Below are positions 16,166 through 26,251 of a stretch of 64,000 nt of DNA, piece by piece (positions within the stretch are counted from its first letter, which is position 1; the number at the start of each line of letters is the position of its first letter). The notes beneath the pieces were generated by a model that worked only from the letters and a program-made list of their open reading frames with translations, made no database searches and had not been told where the DNA came from. The position numbers and the translations under genes were made by a program. Source of the DNA: Anderseniella sp. (GTDB taxonomy: Bacteria > Pseudomonadota > Alphaproteobacteria > Rhizobiales > Aestuariivirgaceae); contig JANQOK010000008.1 in NCBI GenBank assembly GCA_028289645.1, forward strand, positions 310,001 through 374,000. Reading direction: 5' to 3'.

Positions 16166-17278
16166 TCAGGCTGCCATATCATCCAGCGCACGGCAATCCT
16201 CAGCTTCCCAGCCAACCGTGGTTGTCTGGCCTTCGCTGAGCTCGTGATGGTGAGCATTGTTCGGCACCTTGACGATAAAGTCGGTATGTCCGGCAACAGA
16301 CATGCGCGTGCGAATATGGTCACCCAGGTAAATCAGCTCTTCGACCCTGCCGGTCAGCGTCACCGTGTTCCTGGACTTTTTCGGCTCAATGGACACCCGC
16401 TCCGGGCGAACCGACAACAACGTGCGCTCGCCCTTCGAACCAATGCCGACTGCGAGCGCCTTGACCACATCACCGGAATCCAGCTTCACCGTGGCAAGCT
16501 TGTCCTGGCCGACGCCCTGCACGGTACCGCGCAGCTTGTTGTTCTCGCCGATGAACTGGGCGACGAACGAATTCTCCGGGCGCTCGTAAAGCTCTTCCGG
16601 GCTGGACAATTGCTGAATGACACCGTCTTCAAAAACCGCGACACGATCCGACATGGTGAGCGCTTCGGACTGGTCATGGGTCACGTAAACCACGGTCACG
16701 CCGAGGGACTCGTGAATGTGCTTGATCTCGTACTGCATCTGCTCGCGCAGCTGCTTGTCGAGTGCGCCGAGCGGCTCGTCCATCAACACCAGATCGGGCT
16801 CAAAAACCAGGGCGCGGGCCACTGCCACACGCTGCTGCTGACCGCCTGAAAGCTGCGCCGGGCGGCGACCGCCGAATTCCGGCAGTTCCACCATTTCCAG
16901 CACTTTCTTGACCCGGTCTTCCTGTTCGGACTTCGACATGCCCCTGACGGCCAGTGGGAATGCAAGATTCTCGGCGACCGACATGTGCGGAAACAGGGCA
17001 TAGTTCTGGAACACCATGCCAATGCCACGCTTGTGCGGCGGCACATTGTTGATCGGATTACCGTTGAGATAAATTTCGCCGTGAGTCGCCGGTTCAAAAC
17101 CGGCCAGCATCATCAGCGTTGTTGTCTTGCCGGAGCCCGAAGGGCCCAACATCGTGACAAACTCGCCCGTAGCGATATCTATATTCAGATCTTTTACAAC
17201 CAGCGTCTCACCGTCGTAACTTTTCTGAACGTTTTGAAAGCGAACCATCGGCTCGCCGGATCCACCAGCATTACCCAT
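16166..17278 (-). CDS. ABC transporter ATP-binding protein (PotA-like)
   Basis: Walker A GPSGSGKTT, signature LSGGQQQRVAVARAL, Walker B DLVLMDEPLGALD, C-terminal TOBE-like domain. Confidence 0.95.
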   Translation of the reverse strand: MGNAGGSGEPMVRFQNVQKSYDGETLVVKDLNIDIATGEFVTMLGPSGSGKTTTLMMLAGFEPATHGEIYLNGNPINNVPPHKRGIGMVFQNYALFPHMSVAENLAFPLAVRGMSKSEQEDRVKKVLEMVELPEFGGRRPAQLSGGQQQRVAVARALVFEPDLVLMDEPLGALDKQLREQMQYEIKHIHESLGVTVVYVTHDQSEALTMSDRVAVFEDGVIQQLSSPEELYERPENSFVAQFIGENNKLRGTVQGVGQDKLATVKLDSGDVVKALAVGIGSKGERTLLSVRPERVSIEPKKSRNTVTLTGRVEELIYLGDHIRTRMSVAGHTDFIVKVPNNAHHHELSEGQTTTVGWEAEDCRALDDMAA

Positions 17279-17587
17279 TCAACACCCCGAACAACGTTCC
17301 ACCCTGATGACCGTATATTTCGCGACCCGGTCTCGTTTTTTGGTGAGGCAAACATAAACGCTTGCCTGACAATTTAGCAACAGTGATCATTTTTTCACCA
17401 TAATCAACAGCGGAAACGTCTTTTCCTGTTCAAATCGCGCCATATCGGGCGGATTGGTTAATGCCACGCAACAAGCGTGCCAAACACGCCCCTGTTTTCG
17501 AGGGCGCCATTCCACTGTGCGGCAGGGTTTTTCAAATCGGGCCGTTGCTGCTTGACGAGACCACTGGCTGTCGCCAAATATGACGGC

Positions 17588-18619
17588 ATGAGCAACTCAA
17601 TTGAACTTCCCGCCGAGGCGACATCCGAGATGATCGATCCGTTTGGACGCCATGTGAGCTACCTGCGGGTATCGGTGACCGACCGCTGCGATTTCCGCTG
17701 TGTGTATTGCATGTCGGAAAACATGACCTTCCTGCCCAAGAAAGACATTCTCACACTGGAAGAGCTTGACCGGCTGTGTTCGGTGTTTGTCGAAAAAGGT
17801 GTGAAGAAGCTGCGCCTGACCGGGGGTGAACCGCTGGTGCGGCGCAACATCATGTCGCTGTTCGAAAATCTGTCGCGGCACCTGAAAACCGGCGCACTGG
17901 AAGAGTTGACCCTGACCACCAATGGCTCGCAGCTGGCAAAGTATGCCGAGCAGATGGTCGACTATGGGGTACGACGCATCAATGTGTCGCTGGACACCAT
18001 TGACCCCGGAAAGTTCAGGGGCATCACCCGCTGGGGCGACCTGGACAAGGTGATGGGCGGGATCAGGGCGGCACAGGCTGCCGGCCTGGCCATCAAGATC
18101 AACATGGTGGCGCTCAAGAATTTCAATGAAGACGAAATCGAGCCAATGATGCAGTGGTGTCATGGACAGGGCATGGACCTGACTCTGATTGAAACAATGC
18201 CGCTCGGCGAGATCGAGGAAGACCGCACAGACCAGTACCTGCCATTGTCGGTGGTGCGCGCCAACCTGCTGGACAAGTTCTCGCTTGAAGACATCCCGTA
18301 CAAGACCGGTGGCCCTGCCCGTTATGTCGAGGTCAAGGAAACCGGTGGCAGGCTCGGGTTCATCACACCGATGACACACAATTTCTGCGAGAGCTGTAAC
18401 CGGGTGAGGCTGACCTGCACCGGCACGCTATACATGTGTCTTGGCCAGGACGATGCAGCCGACCTGCGTGATCCGCTGCGCGCGTCCGAAGGCAATGAGC
18501 TGGTAAGCGCCGCCATCGATGAAGCCATTGGCCGTAAGCCGAAAGGCCACGACTTCATCATCGACCGGCGCAGCAAGTCTCCCGCTGTCACCCGACATAT
18601 GAGCGTGACCGGAGGCTAG
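17588..18619 (+). CDS. moaA: GTP 3',8-cyclase MoaA
   Basis: Radical SAM motif [24 protein letters not shown], and C-terminal cluster [25 protein letters not shown] at 17588. Confidence 0.95.
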   Translation: MSNSIELPAEATSEMIDPFGRHVSYLRVSVTDRCDFRCVYCMSENMTFLPKKDILTLEELDRLCSVFVEKGVKKLRLTGGEPLVRRNIMSLFENLSRHLKTGALEELTLTTNGSQLAKYAEQMVDYGVRRINVSLDTIDPGKFRGITRWGDLDKVMGGIRAAQAAGLAIKINMVALKNFNEDEIEPMMQWCHGQGMDLTLIETMPLGEIEEDRTDQYLPLSVVRANLLDKFSLEDIPYKTGGPARYVEVKETGGRLGFITPMTHNFCESCNRVRLTCTGTLYMCLGQDDAADLRDPLRASEGNELVSAAIDEAIGRKPKGHDFIIDRRSKSPAVTRHMSVTGG

Positions 18620-18833
18620 CACCTTCCCGGCTTCAATTGAGCGGTCCTGGGACAGTGCTCCGGATGGCTTGAGCGCCTTGAAAACACGGCAATTAAGCAT
18701 ACTTGTATTCGCTTGCCGTATTTTCGCCCAAAATCGGGCCGGTGCCATTGACTTATCGCGGCCAGAAACCGAAACAGATGCGGGGCGAGTACTCCGAGCC
18801 TGGCGGCCAGGGGAAATTCAGGGAGACGTAACG

Positions 18834-19853
18834 GTGAGAATAAACCGACGTAAGGCAATCACCCTTATTGGAGGGGCCGCCGCAACCGCGGGCCTGGCAA
18901 CGCCAGCCTTGTCTCAGAACAGAAAGATCACCGTCGGTGCGCTGCGCTTCACCAGCCATTCAGGCAGTTTCGTTGCCTTTGAACGGGGATATTTCGCCGA
19001 CGCCGGGCTGGATGTGGAACTGAAGTTCTTTCAGGCCGCGCAACCAATGGCTATCGCGATCGCATCGGGCAGCATCGATTATGCGGTTACCGCAGTTTCG
19101 GGCGGCTTGATTTCCCTGGCGCAAAAGGGTGCGGTCAAGGTTATCGGCGGCGCGCTTTCCGAAGAGCCGGGCATAGACGGTCAGAAAATCCTGGCGTCCG
19201 ACGCCGCGTTTAAGGCGGGTCTCACGTCACCCAAAAAGCTGGACGGCAAAATCTTCGGTATGTCCACGGCGGGATCCAGCTTTCACTATATGGGATCCAA
19301 GATTGCGGCCGCAGAAGGCGTGTCAGCCAAGTTCAAGCCACTGCAAAAAGTCGGCGCTATCATCGGCGCCCTGAAGTCGGGTCAGATTGATGCCTGGTCG
19401 ATTGTGCCGCACATTGCCAAACCGCTCGCCAAATCAGGCGCAGCGCATATAATCGGCAGCGTTTCGGACTACCTGCCCAACTATCAGATTACCACCGTGT
19501 TCACTTCTGCCAGAAATGCCGCGGAACAGAAGGTCATGACGGGCGATTTCCTAACCGGCTTCTCCAGGGGAGTTGCCGATTACAATGCGGCGATGATTGC
19601 CCGCACCGGAGGCCAGGACGGTGTCGATGAAATGGTCAGGCTGATCCACAAGTATGTGTATGCTGACCGCCCGCTCAATAAGGCGGCACCATCAATCATC
19701 AATGGCACCATGCGTCTGAACGAGGGAGCTGTGCTGAACGTGGCCTCGGTCGAGGACCAGCTCAAATGGTTCCAGTCCGAAGCACTGGTCGATGAGGAGG
19801 TCACCATGGATACCCTCGTCGATGCAAGCTATGTGAAGACAATTCGCGCCTAG
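18834..19853 (+). CDS. ABC transporter substrate-binding protein (NMT1/SsuA-like)
   Basis: Signal-like RINRRKAITLIGGAAATAGLATPALS, then KITVGALRFTSHSGSFVAFERGYFADAGLDVELKFF; GTG at 18834 after a GGGAG Shine-Dalgarno. Confidence 0.85.
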   Translation: MRINRRKAITLIGGAAATAGLATPALSQNRKITVGALRFTSHSGSFVAFERGYFADAGLDVELKFFQAAQPMAIAIASGSIDYAVTAVSGGLISLAQKGAVKVIGGALSEEPGIDGQKILASDAAFKAGLTSPKKLDGKIFGMSTAGSSFHYMGSKIAAAEGVSAKFKPLQKVGAIIGALKSGQIDAWSIVPHIAKPLAKSGAAHIIGSVSDYLPNYQITTVFTSARNAAEQKVMTGDFLTGFSRGVADYNAAMIARTGGQDGVDEMVRLIHKYVYADRPLNKAAPSIINGTMRLNEGAVLNVASVEDQLKWFQSEALVDEEVTMDTLVDASYVKTIRA

Positions 19854-19874
19854 ACCACCGTCGGAGCACAGTCC

Positions 19875-20642
19875 ATGGATATTCGTCTTTCGGGGATCAG
19901 TCATTCCTACGGCGACCTCGAAGTCCTGCGCAACATTACCGTGGACATTCCATCGGGCAAGATCGTCTGCATTGTCGGGCCTACCGGTTGCGGCAAGTCG
20001 ACCCTGCTGCGGCTGGTTGGCGGACTTGAGAGTCCCGACAAGGGCAGTGTCCTGCAACTGGGGACGCCGGCCGACGACTGCCTGAACCCGTTGACCTACG
20101 TGTTTCAGGATTTTGCCCTGCTGCCGTGGCGCACGGTTGCCGGCAACATATCCCTGGTGCTCGAAGACCACGGCCTGGCACGCTCTGACATCAAGAAGAC
20201 CATCGCCGACGTGCTGGCCCGCACCAAGCTGACGGATTTTGCTCGCGCCCTGCCCAAGCAGCTCTCAGGCGGCATGAAGCAGCGCGTTGCCATTGCCCGC
20301 GCTCTGGCAGTCAAGCCGGCTGTCATGCTCATGGATGAACCACTGTCGGCTCTCGACAGCCAGACCCGCGAACTTCTGATGGACGACCTCGTCGCACTGT
20401 GGGCCCGGCAGCCGTTTTCGGCCGTCTACGTAACCCACAACCTGGACGAAGCCGTCCGCATGGGGCACTCAATCGTTGTGCTGTCGCGCTGCCCCGGCGA
20501 GATACGCGAAGTCGTGCACCTGGAAAAACCCCTGGAGGACCGCAGCTACGGTGACGGTGACCTGCAGTTCCGGCAGAAATATCTCTGGAACCTGATGCGC
20601 GACGAAGCACTCGCCGCAGATTCGGAATTGATCAATGTTTAG
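19875..20642 (+). CDS. ABC transporter ATP-binding protein (SsuB/TauB-like)
   Basis: Walker A GPTGCGKST, LSGGMKQRVAIARAL, VMLMDEPLSALDSQTRE. Confidence 0.95.
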   Translation: MDIRLSGISHSYGDLEVLRNITVDIPSGKIVCIVGPTGCGKSTLLRLVGGLESPDKGSVLQLGTPADDCLNPLTYVFQDFALLPWRTVAGNISLVLEDHGLARSDIKKTIADVLARTKLTDFARALPKQLSGGMKQRVAIARALAVKPAVMLMDEPLSALDSQTRELLMDDLVALWARQPFSAVYVTHNLDEAVRMGHSIVVLSRCPGEIREVVHLEKPLEDRSYGDGDLQFRQKYLWNLMRDEALAADSELINV

Positions 20643-20909
20643 GGTCAGGACCCATTAATCTTATGCAATTCTGTTTGAACCAAAACATTCGATTGACGGT
20701 GAAACAGCGCAAGGCAAGGCTTTGTGCCTTGTCGAGCATTTTTCGCCTTCAGGCGGGTGTTTTCCCTCAAACCCGAAGGGCGGGGTCTATTTTGCGTCTG
20801 ACTGCGTTGAAAGGGCTTGAAAACCTTCAGGTTTCCTGCGCCCTTTCGCCTTGTCAGACGCAAAACATCCTTCCGCAGAATGGATAAGATTAATGAGTCC
20901 TGCCCCTAA
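20639..20909. mobile_element. MITE-like non-autonomous element with ~34-bp terminal inverted repeats and an internal long hairpin
   Basis: Left TIR ttagggtcaggacccattaatcttatgcaattctg (20639-20673) is complementary with few differences to the right TIR cagaatggataagattaatgagtcctgcccctaa (20876-20909). Internal hairpin ttttgcgtctgac...gtcagacgcaaaa (20790-20865). Confidence 0.75.
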
Positions 20910-21711
20910 TGCTGAAGAAACGGAAATCGCCCGCCAGGTCGCTTTTCGCGGCGGCGGCTTTGCCCCGGTACCCAATCGCTGGATCGGCTTTGCGGTTTTT
21001 GTGGTGTTGATCGGCCTGGCTGAAGTTGGCACGCGATCAGGCTTCATTTCGCCCCTGACGTTGCCCAAACCGTCAGACGTGTTGCTGACTTTCCACGAGC
21101 TCTATGCCTCCGGACTGTTGTGGGCGCACCTGGCCCCTTCCCTGAGCCGGCTCGCGATCGGAGCCGCGCTTGGTGCGACGCTGGGCATCGGCATTGGTGT
21201 GCTGATCGGCCTGTTCTCGTTCATACGCGCCGGCATGGTGCCGCTGATTGCGGCGATATTCCCAATACCGAAAATCGCGCTGCTGCCGCTGTTCGTGATC
21301 TGGTTTGGCATCGATGAGGCCTCGAAGTACGCGTTGATCGCATTCGGCACATTCACACCGACCGTTGTCGCGACCTACGGCGCAGTGGACAATGTGGACC
21401 GCACCCTGATCCGCATGGGGCAGAGTTTCGGGATGAGCTGGAAATCCATCGTGCGCAAGATCATCCTGCCGGGCGCCATGCCGGGCATCCTGTCGGGCCT
21501 GCGCATTTCACTGGCCATCGCCATCATCCTGCTGGTCGCCGCAGAGATGCTGGGGGCGGAACACGGTATCGGCGCCTACATCCTGGAGGCGGGTTCGCTG
21601 TACAACCTTGAACGCCTGTTTGCCGGTGTCGTCATCCTGTCGCTGCTGGGCGTGCTGTTGAGTGCAGTCATCGGGTCGATTGAACGCTATGTGCTGCGCT
21701 GGCGGACCTGA
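20893..21711 (+). CDS. ABC transporter permease (SsuC/TauC-like)
   Basis: SFGMSWKSIVRKIILPGAMPGILSGLRISLAIAIILLVAAEMLGAEHGIG; ATG 20893 is the likely start (the track start lies in the repeat). Confidence 0.85.
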   Translation: MSPAPNAEETEIARQVAFRGGGFAPVPNRWIGFAVFVVLIGLAEVGTRSGFISPLTLPKPSDVLLTFHELYASGLLWAHLAPSLSRLAIGAALGATLGIGIGVLIGLFSFIRAGMVPLIAAIFPIPKIALLPLFVIWFGIDEASKYALIAFGTFTPTVVATYGAVDNVDRTLIRMGQSFGMSWKSIVRKIILPGAMPGILSGLRISLAIAIILLVAAEMLGAEHGIGAYILEAGSLYNLERLFAGVVILSLLGVLLSAVIGSIERYVLRWRT

Positions 21712-21726
21712 CCTGAGCGAATTTCG

Positions 21727-22113
21727 TCAACACTTGCCTAGGACGATACTGGCTCGCCAAAAAAAGACAAGGGTGCAATCTTCGTCAATCACATGAAACT
21801 CCCGCTGACCGTAGTCCTGGTTGAATGGCGCTCTGACACGACCGGACGGAAGCTTCTCCAGGCCTGGGGCAAGGCTGGTGTACAGCGCATCCAGATCGCG
21901 GACATCGATGTAAAACGACTGTTGCCGCTCCGGACTGGACAGATCGATGGACGTGTCCACCTCCACCAGCCGTACCGCAACGTCGTCGCGGCGCAAAAAG
22001 GCATAATTGTCGGCCTGGAAACCGACCTGAAAGCCGAGTAAGTCCCGGTAAAAGGCAATCTGCCGGCCAAGCTGTGAACACGGCACGAATGGGGTAATCT
22101 GATGCATACGCAT
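21727..22113 (-). CDS. VOC family protein (bleomycin-resistance/glyoxalase-like)
   Basis: MHQITPFVPCSQLGRQIAFYRDLLGFQVGFQADNYAFLRRDDVAVRLVE. Confidence 0.8.
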   Translation of the reverse strand: MRMHQITPFVPCSQLGRQIAFYRDLLGFQVGFQADNYAFLRRDDVAVRLVEVDTSIDLSSPERQQSFYIDVRDLDALYTSLAPGLEKLPSGRVRAPFNQDYGQREFHVIDEDCTLVFFWRASIVLGKC

Positions 22114-22116
22114 GAG

Positions 22117-22869
22117 CTAGCGGCCCCCCGTCACATCCAGCAGCAGGCCGTTGACATAGGATGCCGCCGGCGACAGCAGCCAAACGATCGCTTCCGCCAC
22201 CTCTTCCGCTGAGCCTCCCCTGCCCATCGGCACCTGGGCCTGCAGGCGCTCCACCCTGTCCGGCTGGCCGGAAGAGGCATGGATGTCAGTGTGGATCAGC
22301 CCGGGACGCACGGCGTTCACCCGGATGCCGTCTGCAGCAACTTCCTTCGATAGGCCCAGCGTCATGGCGTCAATGGCCCCCTTGGACGCGGCATAATCAA
22401 TGAACTCATTGGGAGAACCGATGCGTGCCGCCGCGGACGACACGTTCACGATCACACCGCCGCTGCCCCCATGGGTGGTGCTCATGCGGCGCACCGCCTC
22501 ACGCGCGCACAGGAAACTGCCGGTGACATTGACCCTCAGGGTCTCGTTGATGCGGTCGGCACCAAAATCCGCAAGCCTGGCCTTTTCAAACAAAATGCCG
22601 GCATTGTTGACCAACCCGGCGAGTGGCGGCAATTCCTTGTCAATGCGATTGAACATGTCGGTGACATCTGCCTCGCATCCCACATCTGCCTTGATCGGAA
22701 TGGCCTGTCGACCCAGAGCAATCACCTCGGCGGCCAGTTTGTCAGCCGCGTCGGCAGAACGGGCATAATTGATTGCCACGTCATAGCCGTCACGGGCCAG
22801 CAGCCTTACACATGCTGCACCGATACCGCGGCTGCCGCCGGTAACCAGAACCGAACCTTTAATCGTCAT
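22117..22869 (-). CDS. SDR family oxidoreductase
   Basis: [29 protein letters not shown], and [32 protein letters not shown]. Confidence 0.95.
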   Translation of the reverse strand: MTIKGSVLVTGGSRGIGAACVRLLARDGYDVAINYARSADAADKLAAEVIALGRQAIPIKADVGCEADVTDMFNRIDKELPPLAGLVNNAGILFEKARLADFGADRINETLRVNVTGSFLCAREAVRRMSTTHGGSGGVIVNVSSAAARIGSPNEFIDYAASKGAIDAMTLGLSKEVAADGIRVNAVRPGLIHTDIHASSGQPDRVERLQAQVPMGRGGSAEEVAEAIVWLLSPAASYVNGLLLDVTGGR

Positions 22870-22992
22870 TCCACTGCGCCTTTTCTCGTCTTAACCGTTC
22901 TCAGGGCTAACAGGAAAACTCCGCAAACACGACAAGAATTAGCCGTAATCGAGGCGTTTAAGGTGCGCCGACTTGGAACTCAGGGACACAAT

Positions 22993-23349
22993 ATGAGAAA
23001 ATATCTGTTTGCAGCAGGCGTTCTGAGCGCCTGTGCGGCCTTGCTGATTGCCGCGGCACCCGCCTATGCGGCGCAGACCGGCAAGGCGTCGTGGTACGAG
23101 ATGGGAACCAAAACCGCCAGCGGCGAACGCTTTCAGCCCGATGGGCTGACTGCAGCCCACCGCACACTGCCGTTCGGCACCAAGGTGCGCGTCAAGAACC
23201 TGCGCAATGGCAAGTCGGTGGTCGTGCGCATCAATGATCGCGGGCCGTTCATCAAATCCCGCATTATCGACGTGTCAAAGGGAGCTGCCCGGAAAATCGG
23301 CCTGGTTCGTGCCGGTGTGACAAGAGTGTCGATCAAGGTCGTCAACTAG
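22993..23349 (+). CDS. rlpA: Septal ring lytic transglycosylase RlpA family protein
   Basis: [59 protein letters not shown]; signal peptide; ATG 22993. Confidence 0.9.
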   Translation: MRKYLFAAGVLSACAALLIAAAPAYAAQTGKASWYEMGTKTASGERFQPDGLTAAHRTLPFGTKVRVKNLRNGKSVVVRINDRGPFIKSRIIDVSKGAARKIGLVRAGVTRVSIKVVN

Positions 23350-23412
23350 GGTCTACACCCCTGCCGCAATAAGCACTGGCAGTCGCTGCCAACTCGCCCT
23401 AAGTTGCGCGGC

Positions 23413-24462
23413 ATGACAAAACAAATCGCGACCCTTGAAGACGTTCCGGCGTTTGCGCCCGATCCGGCTTTGCCACTTGCGCTGCTGGCGGCGTGCCCGG
23501 CCTACGCGGCGACCCCGCTTGTCACGAAAACCGGCCCGACCGGGCGAACCATGCTGGTCAAGGACGAGACCCAGCGCATGAACCTTGGAGCCTTCAAGGC
23601 GCTGGGCGGGGTCTATGCGGTGGCGCGCATGATTGCCGACGCCTGGCAGGCCGCCGGCAATGATCCACTGAAACCCGACGAGTATGTCTCGGATGCGGTC
23701 AAGGCTTTTGCGTCCGACATGGCGTTCGTGTGTGCGACTGCCGGCAATCACGGCATGGCTGTGGCCGCAGGCGCGCGCATCTTCGGCGCAACAGCGCGCA
23801 TCTTCCTGGCTCGCGAGGTGCCGGCGGGGTTTGAAACCCGGCTGAAGGAAACCCAGAATGCGCAGGTGGTGCGCGCCGGTGACGATTACGCGCAAAGCCT
23901 GGACGCCGCCAAAGCGGATGCAGATCAGACCGGCGCCATCCTGCTGGCGGATGGCTGCTGGCCGGGGTACAGCGAGAGACCGCTGATGATCATGGAAGGC
24001 TACACGGTGATCGCCGAAGAACTGCGCGAGGAGTTCGAGCGAAGCGGCGACTGGCCCACACACGTGTTCCTACAGGCGGGCGTCGGCGGCATCGCCGGCG
24101 CGGTCACCCACATGATCCGGGAAAACTGGACAGTGCAGCCGGAGATCATCATAGTTGAACCCAACGAAGCGCCCTGCCTCACTGAGAGCCACGCGGCCGG
24201 TTACCCGGTTCAGGTAAAGGGCGGCGTATCCAACATGGGCAGGCTCGACTGCAAGGAACCGTCACTCATCGCCTTTGGCATTTTCGAGCGCACCGGAGTT
24301 CATTTCATGACCGTTACCGACGCAGAAGCCCAGGACGCTGCCAACAGGCTGACCAGCCAGGGCATCGCGACGACGCCGTCAGGTGCGGCCGGCTTTGCCG
24401 CCCTCAAGGCCTATGGCGAAGCCGAACGGCCGCTGATCATCGTGACGGAAGGAGCTGTCTGA
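23413..24462 (+). CDS. Diaminopropionate ammonia-lyase (PLP-dependent)
   Basis: VKDETQRMNLGAFKALGG, CATAGNHGMAVAAGARIFG, LQAGVGGIAGAV. Confidence 0.85.
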   Translation: MTKQIATLEDVPAFAPDPALPLALLAACPAYAATPLVTKTGPTGRTMLVKDETQRMNLGAFKALGGVYAVARMIADAWQAAGNDPLKPDEYVSDAVKAFASDMAFVCATAGNHGMAVAAGARIFGATARIFLAREVPAGFETRLKETQNAQVVRAGDDYAQSLDAAKADADQTGAILLADGCWPGYSERPLMIMEGYTVIAEELREEFERSGDWPTHVFLQAGVGGIAGAVTHMIRENWTVQPEIIIVEPNEAPCLTESHAAGYPVQVKGGVSNMGRLDCKEPSLIAFGIFERTGVHFMTVTDAEAQDAANRLTSQGIATTPSGAAGFAALKAYGEAERPLIIVTEGAV

Positions 24463-25215
24463 ATGGATGCAAGCGCGCTGAAAGGCAAGAAGGTGCTGAT
24501 CACCGGCGCGGCGCGCGGCCTGGGAGCCGCTTTTGCGACGGTGCTGGCAGACGCAGGCGCGCACGTGATCATGACGGGACGGCTGACCGAAATGCTCGAA
24601 GGGACAGCAGAAGCCATCAGGTTGCGTTGCGGCAGCAAGCCGGACACCCACCTGCTCGACCTGTCCGACAACGGCGCCATCATCGAATTCGGCGAGGCCA
24701 TTGCAAAGACGCACGGCAAGCTGGATATTCTGATCAACAATGGGGCGCAGTGGCTGGAAGGTCCGATGGACCAGTACGACGCCTACTCTGTCGTCAGCAC
24801 TATCAACTCTGCAGCTACCGGCACGTTTTTGCTGGCCCGGCAATTGCTGCCATGCCTGATAGCCAGCGGTGCCGGCGATATCGTCAATATTGTTTCAACC
24901 GCCGGTATCGCCAACGGGCCGCTGCAATCGGCTGCAGTTCCGTTCAAAATGGGAAAGCAGGCTCAGGCCGGCATGTCGGACGGATTGCGGGAAGAGCTCA
25001 ACGGCAAGCCGGTGCGGGTGCATGCGCTGTACCCTCCGAATCTGGAAACCATCTCAGCACTCAATGATGATGACTGGAATGCCGAGCGCGGCGATACGGC
25101 GATGGTAACTTCGCGTGATGTGGTCGAGGCCGCGCTGTACGCCCTCACCCGCCCGCGTCACCTTACCATGGCGTCCATCGTGCTCGACGCAGACGAAGGC
25201 GGGATGTTCGGGTAG
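24463..25215 (+). CDS. SDR family oxidoreductase
   Basis: KKVLITGAARGLGAAFATVLADAGAHVIMTGR, with NNGAQW in the usual NNAG region. Confidence 0.9.
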   Translation: MDASALKGKKVLITGAARGLGAAFATVLADAGAHVIMTGRLTEMLEGTAEAIRLRCGSKPDTHLLDLSDNGAIIEFGEAIAKTHGKLDILINNGAQWLEGPMDQYDAYSVVSTINSAATGTFLLARQLLPCLIASGAGDIVNIVSTAGIANGPLQSAAVPFKMGKQAQAGMSDGLREELNGKPVRVHALYPPNLETISALNDDDWNAERGDTAMVTSRDVVEAALYALTRPRHLTMASIVLDADEGGMFG

Positions 25216-25222
25216 ACGAGTG

Positions 25223-26134
25223 TCACTCCTCGCCCCCACGCCGCGGCTTGATCAGCGCCAAACCCGCCATGATCAACACCAGCGCCAGCACGATTGACAG
25301 GGAGATTTGCTCATTCAGCAGCACCACGCCCCACATCACCGCCGCCGGCGTTACGATGTAGGAGACCTGGCTGGCAAACACCACGCCGCCATGGGCGAGC
25401 ATGTACAGCAGGCCGGAATAAGCACCGAGATGAGCTGCGGCCATCAGCAGGATAGACAGCTCAGCCGTGCTGGCGTCGAACGGCAGCAGGTATGGCGCAT
25501 CGGCGAGCCACAAAGTGACCAGCAGCATGCCGGTGCCGGCAACGGTCATGCCCCAAAGCGCGGCCACGGCATCGAGCCCGGCCGGACGCTTCAGGCTGAT
25601 ATAGACATTTTCCACCGCATAGCTGGTGGCAGCTGCCAGCGATACCAGCGTCCAGAACATCTGGCCCGGCAGTGGCACCTCAACACCGGGCAGGAACATG
25701 ACCAGCATGGCCGCCAGGCCGAGCAGGATGCCGGTGAAGCGGCGGGCATTGGCCTTCTCCATGGCCAGCATGATCGACAGCAACAGGGTGATCATCGGGA
25801 TCAGCGCAAACACGATGGCCCTGATCCCGGCCGGCAGATGAATGGCGGCATAGAATGACAGGGCATGCGGAAACGCGGTGCCGAGGAAACCGGTCACCAG
25901 GTAAAACCGCAGGTGGGCTGCATCCAGAGGCGGCCGCAGCCGGCGCACCAGCAACACGGCACTGAGCATCAGCGCGCCGGCGAAGGCCGACCACAAGGCC
26001 ACCGTCAACGGATCGATACCGGACGCAGTGGCCAGGGTGGCGAGAGAGATCGTCAGCCCCCAGCCAAGCCCGGTGAACAGCAGAACAATGACCAGCAGGA
26101 CTGATCCGGGAGACCGTACTGTTGCCAATGACAT
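25223..26134 (-). CDS. DMT/EamA family transporter
   Basis: About 10 TM segments with two EamA-like halves. Confidence 0.85.
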   Translation of the reverse strand: MSLATVRSPGSVLLVIVLLFTGLGWGLTISLATLATASGIDPLTVALWSAFAGALMLSAVLLVRRLRPPLDAAHLRFYLVTGFLGTAFPHALSFYAAIHLPAGIRAIVFALIPMITLLLSIMLAMEKANARRFTGILLGLAAMLVMFLPGVEVPLPGQMFWTLVSLAAATSYAVENVYISLKRPAGLDAVAALWGMTVAGTGMLLVTLWLADAPYLLPFDASTAELSILLMAAAHLGAYSGLLYMLAHGGVVFASQVSYIVTPAAVMWGVVLLNEQISLSIVLALVLIMAGLALIKPRRGGEE

Positions 26135-26251
26135 GAACGGGATGTTTCCTGAGTGAGAATTTGCGTGATCAAAGCACCGGCTGACCGGATCGGCAAACTT
26201 ATTTGTATCCGGTAGCGCAGTTTGTGTTCCCGGTCGGCTCGGGAGGGCTGG

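Noticed and set aside
17279-17587. Possible Moco riboswitch upstream of moaA
   Set aside because: No convincing conserved aptamer-like architecture could be recognised by eye; only short stems are visible.
20851-20892. Track start of the SsuC-like permease at 20851
   Set aside because: TTG lies within the internal hairpin/TIR of the MITE-like element; ATG 20893 is more plausible.
22471-22992. N-terminal extension of the RlpA ORF (track start 22471)
   Set aside because: Overlaps the divergent SDR; a proper signal peptide begins at ATG 22993.
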